Below are positions 1-5,726 of a DNA stretch of 18,345 nt, in pieces. Below the pieces are notes generated by a model. That model had not been told where the DNA came from. It ran no database searches and saw nothing but the letters and a program-made list of their open reading frames with translations. Numbering within the stretch: position 1 is the stretch's first letter; every line of letters begins with the position of its first letter. Source of the DNA: DASPKO01 sp035628055 (GTDB taxonomy: Bacteria; Planctomycetota; Phycisphaerae; Phycisphaerales; UBA1924); contig DASPKO010000228.1 in assembly GCA_035628055.1 (NCBI GenBank), forward strand, positions 1 through 18,345, in the 5' to 3' direction. The position numbers and the translations under genes are program-made.

Positions 1-107
1 ACCCTGACGCCGGCGCCGTGGGCGCGGACGGTCCGGACTGCAATGGAGCCTGGGCCGGGGCGTTGTGCCGGGAGTTACCAGCCAAAGCCATCCCCAGGGA
101 GTCTGCC

Positions 108-1181
108 ATGACCAAACGAACCGCACTTGTCGCGATCCTGCTCGCCGCCGGCTGCGCGCCCGCGGCGCTCGCCCAGTCCAAGCCCGCGGGCGAACCGCCG
201 GCGCTGCGCGGGCCGGAGGTGCGCGACCGTGACGTGCCGGGTGCGCCGGGCTCCTTCGGGCCGCGCCGCGAGGGTCCGCAGGGCGGGATGCGCGTGCGGG
301 CCCAGGTCTATCTCCAGGCGCTCGAGGCCCTGCGCGCTGAGGGCGTGCCGGCGGAGCTCCGCCTGACCCCGGAGCAGGACGAGAAGATCCGGGCGATCCA
401 CGAGGACTTCCGGGCCGAGCAGCGCGCCCACATGGACAAGCACCGCGACGAAGTCCGCCGCCTGCGCCAGGAGGCCGGCGGTCCCGGGAGTGGCGAGCGC
501 CCCGGCCCCGGCGGCCCGCCCGAAGCGCGCCGTCCCGGCGGTCGTCCAGGCCCGGGCGAGCCGATGGATGGGCCCGCCGGCGCGCGCGGGCCCGACGCCG
601 AGTCGGACAAGCGCCGCGACGCGGCGCGGGCGCGGCTGCGCGAGATCGAGCAGGCCGGCCCGCGTCCCGAGACGGTGCACACGCGGGTGTGGGAGGTGCT
701 GTCGGCGGAGCAGCGCCAGGTGGTGGAGACCAGGCTCGAGGAGGTCCGGGCCCGGCAGAACCAGATGCGCGAGGAGGAGTATGTCCGCCGCCGCGTCGGC
801 GAGCGCCGTGAGGGTGCCGAGGGGCCTCCCGGGCCGGGCCGCGGCCCGGGGCCGCGCGAGGACATGGCCCCGGGTCAGGAACGCCCGCCCCGGCGCCTGG
901 TTCGTCCGGGCGAGGGGCCGGCGGCCCGCGATCCGCAGGAGCGGCGCGAGCGCCTGCTGCGGCTCTTTGAGCAGCTCGGCCCCGAGGAGCAGGAGATGGT
1001 CTTGAACCGGCTCGAGCAGCGGCTGCGCGACCGCGGCGCGGGCGGGCCTGGTGCGGGTCGGGACCGCCCACCGCCGCCGATGGACGGCGTGAAGGTACCG
1101 CCGCCCGAGGGCGAGCCGGGCGAGGCGCCGCCGCCTCCGACGAGGGGGCCGCGCCGCCCGCGCCCCGCGGAGGCGAGATAA
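108..1181 (+). CDS. Secreted Pro/Arg-rich protein with LTxxQ-like helices
   Basis: The predicted protein has 357 residues. The start at 108 is chosen because a hydrophobic signal peptide begins there (basic MTKR, then a hydrophobic stretch, then an Ala-Leu-Ala-Gln cleavage-like site near residue 23) and AGGGA sits 7 nt upstream. The same frame is open to the window edge, but the upstream part lacks coding character. Residues 60-122 are helical and charged and contain LTPEQ (86-90). A second helical segment contains LSAEQ (198-202), and a third contains LGPEEQ (290-295). These recall the LTxxQ motif of periplasmic Spy/CpxP-type proteins, but the linkers (123-165, 233-275, 310-357) are Pro/Gly/Arg-rich and disordered, unlike Spy. 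A Cys at residue 16 gives only a poor lipobox. Envelope or periplasmic location is likely; function is unknown. It ends 36 bp before an intrinsic terminator. Confidence 0.72.
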   Translation: MTKRTALVAILLAAGCAPAALAQSKPAGEPPALRGPEVRDRDVPGAPGSFGPRREGPQGGMRVRAQVYLQALEALRAEGVPAELRLTPEQDEKIRAIHEDFRAEQRAHMDKHRDEVRRLRQEAGGPGSGERPGPGGPPEARRPGGRPGPGEPMDGPAGARGPDAESDKRRDAARARLREIEQAGPRPETVHTRVWEVLSAEQRQVVETRLEEVRARQNQMREEEYVRRRVGERREGAEGPPGPGRGPGPREDMAPGQERPPRRLVRPGEGPAARDPQERRERLLRLFEQLGPEEQEMVLNRLEQRLRDRGAGGPGAGRDRPPPPMDGVKVPPPEGEPGEAPPPPTRGPRRPRPAEAR

Positions 1182-1216
1182 GCGGGTTCGGCACATTCGA
1201 GCATGCCCCAATGAAG

Positions 1217-1244
1217 AACCCCGGCGCTGAGGCCGGGGTTTTTT
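1217..1244 (+). terminator. Rho-independent terminator
   Basis: A perfect 9-bp GC-rich stem (AACCCCGGC at 1217-1225, GCCGGGGTT at 1232-1240) with a 6-nt loop runs into six consecutive T residues (1239-1244). It lies 36 bp after the stop of the secreted-protein gene and before the convergent end of the DUF3618-type gene. The opposite strand has only a short broken T run, so it should work mainly for the plus-strand gene. Confidence 0.9.
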
Positions 1245-1282
1245 CATGGGTTCAATGGGGAGTCCCGCGTAGTGGGCCCGCC

Positions 1283-2899
1283 TCAGGCCGTGCCGCCGGG
1301 CGGCTCGGCCATGAACCCCTGATCCTGATTGCCCGCCGGCGCTCCGGGCGAGCCTGCCTCGCCCGGGCGGACGGCCTTGGGGCTCATGCGAGCCTCGCGC
1401 CCGGGAGTGCCCTGGTTGCCCTGGCCCTGGTTGCCCTGGCCCTGGTTGCCCTGGCCCGGGTTGCCTTGTCCTTGGTTGCCTTGGCCTTGGGCTCCCTGGC
1501 CCTGAGTCCCCAGGCCCTGACCGCTGCCGCGCTGGTTCGCTCCGGGGCCCGCCATGCTCTGCCCGGCCTGCTGGTGCGGCTGCGCCTCGCGGCCCATGGC
1601 GCCACCGGACTGCGTGCCGCCGCGCGACTGTCCCTGGCCGCCGCCTGGCTGCCCAGCGCCCGAGGTGCCGCCGGAAATGCTCCCGGCGATGGCGCCGGTC
1701 GCCTTGGTCGCCTCCTCGCGCACGGCACCCGCGACGGTGTGCAGGGCGGTCCTGGCGACCTCGGCGACCTTGCCGACCAGCTCCGGGGTCGACTCGTTGA
1801 CAAGGGGCAGCTCGCGCGACGAGGCCTCTTCCTTCACGGTCTCTGCCAGCTCGCTGGCGAGGTGCTTGCCCCGCTGGAGAGCCTCGCGCCCCACGCCCTT
1901 GGCCTGGTCGAGAAGCTCGTCGCGCTTGGAGCCCAGCAGTTCATCTTCCTTCCGCGTCGACGGGATGACCAGTCCCGCGATCAGTCCCAGGGCCAGCACC
2001 CCGGCGCCCACGGCCAGGGGCTCCCGCTCGTAGGCCTGCGCCGCCGCCTCGCGGGCCTGCTCGGCCCGGAGGCGGGCCTCATGGGCCAGGCGCTCGGCGC
2101 GGTGGCGGGCCAGGTCCGCCGCGTGCCGGGCCTGCTCGCTGGCGTAGTGGGCCTGCTCGCCCAGGTAGTGCGCCGCCTCGCCCGCCTGCTCGCGGACGTA
2201 CTCGCCGGCGCCGGCCACACGGTCGGCGGCGCGCCGGGTGACGTCGCGGGCCCCGTGCCCGACGTTGCCGATGGTCTCGCCGGTCTGGGCCGCGCCCCGG
2301 CGCACGCTTCGGCCGATCCGCGCGACGCGGCCGCGCACGGCCTGCCCGGCGTCGCGCAGGGCCTCGCCGGCGCCCTGGGCCAGCTCGCCGGCCTTCTCGG
2401 CGAGCCGCCGCCCCGTCCCGGGCTCGTCCGACTCCTGTCCGCTCTCCTGGCCGTCATAGGTCTCGGTGTACTCGGCGCCGGGCGCCAGCCAGTCGCTCTG
2501 GTCGTGACCGCCGACCTCCCGGCGGATGCCTCGGTAGCCGCGCCCGGCCCGCCGGTGGTCGACCTCGTCGGTCGCGCTCACGCGGTCGACGATCAGCCAG
2601 GCCAGCCCGGCCCCGACCAGGGCGGCGGGCACCGGGTTGTTGCGGATCACCTGGGCGACGCGCCGTGAGGCGGTGCCCGCGGTGCGGCTGGAGAAGAGAG
2701 AGTCGACCGCCTCGCGGACCAGGCGCGAGGGCGCGAGCCGGTCCTGCAGCTCGCCCACGGTCTGGTCGATGTCGGCGCGGGTGCGGTCCAGCCGCTGCCG
2801 GATGCGATTGGACCGCGGCTCCGACTCGTCCCGTCCCGCGTCGCGCCCGAAGTCGGCGGGCGTCGGCGTCTGGTTCAAACGATCTTGTCTTTCATCCAT
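1283..2899 (-). CDS. DUF3618-type membrane protein with long helices and repeat tail
   Basis: The protein has 538 residues if it starts at 2899, where AGGAG lies 8 nt upstream (2908-2912); the frame is open further upstream but only inside the preceding gene. Residues 32-80 resemble the DUF3618 domain (a helix with many Arg/Asp, the IRQRLDRTRADIDQTVGEL stretch). A first TM helix covers about 88-106. Residues 160-290 form long alanine-rich amphipathic helices with imperfect 7/11-residue periodicity, rich in Glu, Gln, His and Arg. A second TM helix covers about 293-312 and is followed by a YqjD/ElaB-like charged helix. Residues 408-538 are Gly/Gln-rich and disordered with GQGNQ repeats. It is the last gene of a three-gene operon and overlaps the holin-like gene by 25 bp, suggesting coupled translation. 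A role in inner-membrane organisation or stress is inferred from family resemblance only. Confidence 0.85.
   Translation of the reverse strand: MDERQDRLNQTPTPADFGRDAGRDESEPRSNRIRQRLDRTRADIDQTVGELQDRLAPSRLVREAVDSLFSSRTAGTASRRVAQVIRNNPVPAALVGAGLAWLIVDRVSATDEVDHRRAGRGYRGIRREVGGHDQSDWLAPGAEYTETYDGQESGQESDEPGTGRRLAEKAGELAQGAGEALRDAGQAVRGRVARIGRSVRRGAAQTGETIGNVGHGARDVTRRAADRVAGAGEYVREQAGEAAHYLGEQAHYASEQARHAADLARHRAERLAHEARLRAEQAREAAAQAYEREPLAVGAGVLALGLIAGLVIPSTRKEDELLGSKRDELLDQAKGVGREALQRGKHLASELAETVKEEASSRELPLVNESTPELVGKVAEVARTALHTVAGAVREEATKATGAIAGSISGGTSGAGQPGGGQGQSRGGTQSGGAMGREAQPHQQAGQSMAGPGANQRGSGQGLGTQGQGAQGQGNQGQGNPGQGNQGQGNQGQGNQGTPGREARMSPKAVRPGEAGSPGAPAGNQDQGFMAEPPGGTA
1410..1514 (-). 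repeat. 15-bp tandem repeat encoding GQGNQ-type units
   Basis: Seven consecutive 15-bp units lie inside the DUF3618-type gene. On the plus strand the unit reads CCCTGGTTGCCCTGG. The units at 1410, 1425 and 1440 are identical; those at 1455, 1470, 1485 and 1500 have drifted. Each unit encodes five residues, so gain or loss of units keeps the frame. The repeated segment is residues 463-497 of the protein. Confidence 0.92.
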
Positions 2900-3330
2900 C
2901 GCGTGGTCTCCTGGAGATCCTCCGCGGTCTTCCGCGGGACAAGGGACATGTTCCGAATCGCCGCCACCCCCCGCATGACCAGGGCCGCGCCCGCGCCGGC
3001 CAGCACCAGGCCGACGATGAGCGGGGCCAGCCACATGGCGATGTCGGCCGCGAGGCCGGCGTTGATCAGCAGCGAGGCCAGACCCCACCCCAGCGCCGCG
3101 GTCAGCGCGATGGCCCCGAGCAGGCCCACCACCGCCCCGACCACGACCAGCACGCTGCGCCGTGCCAGGGCGGTCAGCTTCTCCTGAACCTCGGCCTTGG
3201 CCAGCTCGACCTCCTGCCGGACCAGCGCTCCGCTCTCGTGCGCGAGCTCGCGGAACAGGTCGGCGACCGAGCGGTCGTCGTCGAGGCGCGAGGTCGTCCG
3301 GCCGACGTCGTTGTCATGCACGCGCTGCAT
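2875..3330 (-). CDS. Phage_holin_3_6 (DUF1469/YqjE-like) two-TM membrane protein
   Basis: The 151-residue protein matches the usual architecture and length of the Phage_holin_3_6/DUF1469 family: an N-terminal charged amphipathic helix (about 20-58, with the typical LVRQEVELAKAEVQEKL pattern), two TM helices (about 59-84 and 97-119) and a short charged C-terminal helix. Despite the name, members of this family in bacterial genomes are usually chromosomal membrane proteins found next to YqjD/DUF3618-type genes and are not lysis proteins; nothing phage-like surrounds it here. AAGGAG (3339-3344) lies 8 nt before the ATG and overlaps the TAA stop of the upstream gene, so translation is probably coupled. 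Its 3' end overlaps the next gene by 25 bp. Family assignment is fairly sure; physiological role is not. Confidence 0.87.
   Translation of the reverse strand: MQRVHDNDVGRTTSRLDDDRSVADLFRELAHESGALVRQEVELAKAEVQEKLTALARRSVLVVVGAVVGLLGAIALTAALGWGLASLLINAGLAADIAMWLAPLIVGLVLAGAGAALVMRGVAAIRNMSLVPRKTAEDLQETTRWMKDKIV
2908..2912 (-). promoter_or_regulatory. Shine-Dalgarno fixing the DUF3618-type gene start
   Basis: AGGAG on the minus strand lies 8 nt before the ATG at 2899 and inside the 3' end of the holin-like gene. It decides the start of the downstream gene, whose frame remains open for another 63 codons upstream. Confidence 0.8.
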
Positions 3331-3342
3331 CTGGGCTTCTCC

Positions 3343-4194
3343 TTAGTCCATTCCGCCCCGGAGGCCACCGGTCGGGCCCGCCGCGTCGTCCTCGTCGTTG
3401 TCACGGGCGAAGGAGCCCCGCGTACCCATGGGCTCGGTGCCGCTGATCTCGCCTCCGGGGCCGACACCCACGCCCAGGCTGCCGCCGGCGCCGCTCCGGG
3501 CCCCGGAGTCGCGGGGACGCGCAAACCCATCCTCCTCGTCGCCCGCGAAGCGCTCGGAAAAGCCCGCGCTGTCGTCCGGGTCGTCCCCGCCCATCTGGTC
3601 CATCTGCTCCATGTCCTTCTGGTAGCGACGCTGGGCGGACGCCTTGAGGAAACGCCCGAGCAGAAGGCCGCCGACCGCCATGGCGCCCAGGAAGATCTCG
3701 GGCCGCCGCCGCGCCAAAGTCTCGATGTCGGAGAGGATCCGCTCGGGCGGGCTGCTCTCGATGTACTGGCGGGCCCGGTCGAGGCTGTTGGCGGCCCCGT
3801 GGGCGTAGCGGGCGGCCGCGGAGGCCTCCTGGCCCTCGAGCTCGCTCGCCGCGTTGTGCAGCGCCCCGCTGAGGGCCGTGAAGCACGACGCGGTTTTCAC
3901 CTGGGTGCCGGTCAGCGCTCCCCTGAACTGATCACGGATCTCGCCCAGCAGGGCCGTGCCCTCCTGCCTGGCGTCCTGGGCGACCTCGCGCGCCGCGTGC
4001 TTGGCCTCTTCCTTCACCTGGACGGCCTTCTCGCGGATCGCACCGCCGGTCGCCGCCATGGCCCGGTTCTGCTCCCCGCCCGCCCTGGCGTTGTCGCCCG
4101 AATCACGGACGAAGTCGTCGTTCCCGCGCCCGAACCCGCCCGTCTCGGGTGATCCAACCCGGGCGCTGCCGCGCACCGATCCCTGATCGTGCAT
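3343..4194 (-). CDS. Single-TM hypothetical protein, first gene of envelope operon
   Basis: The protein has 283 residues. The start at 4194 is supported by AAAGGAG 7 nt upstream; an in-frame Met further upstream has no such site. Residues 1-50 are Gly/Arg-rich and disordered. Residues 50-160 are helical: first a lysine/glutamate-rich part resembling CsbD/YqjD-type amphipathic helices, then an Ala-rich region ending in a segment of the form ERILSDIETLARRRPEIFLG, which leads into one TM helix (about 166-184). The C-terminal 100 residues are acidic and Gly-rich. This arrangement (helical region, a PEIFLGAM-type TM entry, disordered tail) fits small membrane-bound partners of DUF1469/DUF3618 proteins, but I do not recognise a named family. 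It leads the operon, preceded by 172 bp of non-coding sequence that probably holds the promoter. Confidence 0.8.
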   Translation of the reverse strand: MHDQGSVRGSARVGSPETGGFGRGNDDFVRDSGDNARAGGEQNRAMAATGGAIREKAVQVKEEAKHAAREVAQDARQEGTALLGEIRDQFRGALTGTQVKTASCFTALSGALHNAASELEGQEASAAARYAHGAANSLDRARQYIESSPPERILSDIETLARRRPEIFLGAMAVGGLLLGRFLKASAQRRYQKDMEQMDQMGGDDPDDSAGFSERFAGDEEDGFARPRDSGARSGAGGSLGVGVGPGGEISGTEPMGTRGSFARDNDEDDAAGPTGGLRGGMD

Positions 4195-4201
4195 TGGTCG
4201 G

Positions 4202-4208
4202 CTCCTTT
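4202..4208 (-). promoter_or_regulatory. Shine-Dalgarno of the envelope operon leader gene
   Basis: AAAGGAG on the minus strand lies 7 nt upstream of the ATG at 4194. It selects this start over an in-frame ATG 150 bp further upstream. The remaining intergenic stretch up to 4366 shows no convincing -35/-10 pair. Confidence 0.75.
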
Positions 4209-4366
4209 GTGTACTCACCTGGTGATGATGCACAACGAACGGCCCACGCCCACTCTCACGCCCCCGGCGCTCCCGCAAATGGGATGATGTTCCGCTGCGT
4301 GCCGGCGCCGCGCGCCCGGCGCTCCCGCCTGCTCGGGTGGGCACGCCCTCTTTGCGTGACGGAACT

Positions 4367-5653
4367 TCAGGGGTTGTGAGCGGCGCCTCGCTCAGACGCG
4401 AGCGCGGCCGCTACCCATCGCCGGGCCTCGGCCTCGGCGGTCATCACGTCGCCGAGCCCGCGGAGGGGCGAGCAGCCCAGCGCCGTCATGGCGCCGCGGA
4501 CCAGGCCGGCAATCCGGCCGAAGGGGATGCGGCCCTCGGCGGACAGAAAGGCGGCGACGGCGGCCTCGCCGGCGGCATTGAAGACCGCGCCGCTCGTGCC
4601 CCCGCCGGCGAGCACCTCGTACCCCAGCGCCAGCGCCGGGAAGCGCTCGAGGTCGGGTGGACAGAACTCCAGCCCTCCGAGGGCGGGCAGCGAGACCTTC
4701 CGCGCGGGGCCCGGGAGGCGGCGCGGGTGGCAGAGCGCGTACTGGATCGCCCAGCGCATGTCGGGGGCGCCGATCTGGGCCAGCACGCTCCCGTCGGCGA
4801 ACTCGACGAGTGAGTGGACGAGCGACTGCGGGTGCACCAGCACCCCGATCCGCGCGCCGGGCAGGCCGAAGAGCCAGTGCGCCTCGATGACCTCCATTGC
4901 CTTGTTCATCAGCGAGGCCGAATCGACGGTAACCCGCGGGCCCATCGTCCAGGTGGGATGGTTCAGCGCGTCGGCCGGGGTGGCGGTGTCGATGCGTTCC
5001 TTGGGCCAGCGCCAGAACGGGCCCCCCGAGGCGGTCAGGATCACCCGCTCGACGCCCTCTGGGGTCGCCATGGGCGGGCAATCCGCCCGGGCCACGCGGT
5101 GCCCGTCTACGTCGGCGGCCGGCGCACGCGCAGCGCCCTGGAGACACTGCCAGATCGCCGAGTGCTCGCTGTCCACCGGCAGCAGGCACGCCCCCGAACG
5201 CCGCGCCGCGGGCACGACCAGCTCGCCAGCGGCGACCAGGGTCTCCTTGTTTGCGAGGGCGATATCCCGCCCCAGCTCCGCCGCGGCGAGTGTCGCGGGA
5301 AGTCCGGCCGATCCGACCATGGCCGCCACCACGAGGTCGCAGGGGACCTCGCGCACCAGGCGTTCCGCGGCGTCGGGCCCGTGGAGGGTGCGGACGCACG
5401 GCCCCGGTGGTGCTGCGGCTTCGGGCGCCGCAATGGCTCCGGGGTCCGCCAGCGCGACCGTCGTGGCGCCGGTTTCGGCGAGCTGCTGCGTGAGAAGCCC
5501 CGGGTCGCGGCCGCGCGCCGCCAGGCCAACGACCTCGAAGCGCAGGTCGCTCTCGCCCCGGTCCGACAGGGCGTTCAGGGCGCGGATGACCTCGAGGGTC
5601 TGACGGCCGATGGAGCCGGTCGAGCCGAGCACGATCACGCGGCGGGCGGGCAC
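4367..5653 (-). CDS. dxr: 1-deoxy-D-xylulose-5-phosphate reductoisomerase
   Basis: This enzyme converts DXP to 2-C-methyl-D-erythritol 4-phosphate with NADPH, the first committed step of the MEP isoprenoid pathway, in the cytoplasm. The NADPH-binding GSTGSIG is at residues 10-16 and ALANKE at 132-137. Metal ligands are D161 and E163 in PVDSEHSAIW and E254 in the VTVDSASLMNKAMEVIEAHW segment. The substrate segment LTASGGPFW (206-214) and the HPQSLVHSLVEFADGSVLAQ stretch (274-293) are intact. At 428 residues it is slightly longer than usual; a loop at about 172-200, between the metal ligands and LTASGG, accounts for part of this. The start is a GTG at 5653 with no good Shine-Dalgarno; it is kept because the Rossmann motif follows almost at once. 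It lies 73 bp downstream of the RNase gene on the same strand and may be co-transcribed with it. Confidence 0.97.
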   Translation of the reverse strand: MPARRVIVLGSTGSIGRQTLEVIRALNALSDRGESDLRFEVVGLAARGRDPGLLTQQLAETGATTVALADPGAIAAPEAAAPPGPCVRTLHGPDAAERLVREVPCDLVVAAMVGSAGLPATLAAAELGRDIALANKETLVAAGELVVPAARRSGACLLPVDSEHSAIWQCLQGAARAPAADVDGHRVARADCPPMATPEGVERVILTASGGPFWRWPKERIDTATPADALNHPTWTMGPRVTVDSASLMNKAMEVIEAHWLFGLPGARIGVLVHPQSLVHSLVEFADGSVLAQIGAPDMRWAIQYALCHPRRLPGPARKVSLPALGGLEFCPPDLERFPALALGYEVLAGGGTSGAVFNAAGEAAVAAFLSAEGRIPFGRIAGLVRGAMTALGCSPLRGLGDVMTAEAEARRWVAAALASERGAAHNP

Positions 5654-5726
5654 GCCGCAGTCTAACCCGGGAGATCGAGGGCTCGAGCGCGACCTCCGCC
5701 CGGCGCGATCCGTTCCATGCCGCGGT

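Noticed and set aside
1..111. A frame open from the window edge ending TGA at 109-111, overlapping the ATG at 108 as ATGA, possibly the tail of an upstream gene.
   Set aside because: Third-position GC drops in its second half and no domain is recognisable over 36 codons; it could equally be chance.
1410..1514. Tandem repeat considered as a CRISPR array.
   Set aside because: Units are 15 bp, directly abutting with no unique spacers, and are in frame inside a protein gene.
1211..2668. A 485-codon plus-strand frame with hydrophobic LVALALVALA repeats.
   Set aside because: It is the antisense reading of the 15-bp repeat in the DUF3618-type gene; its start lies inside the terminator hairpin and it has no ribosome-binding site.
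2875..3330. Holin-like gene considered as evidence of prophage.
   Set aside because: The Phage_holin_3_6 family is widespread in chromosomes with DUF3618/YqjD-type partners, and no phage structural, lysis or integration gene is present.
4289..4293. A GGAAC on the minus strand upstream of the envelope operon, considered as an ECF sigma -35.
   Set aside because: No matching -10 element occurs at the expected 16-17 bp distance.
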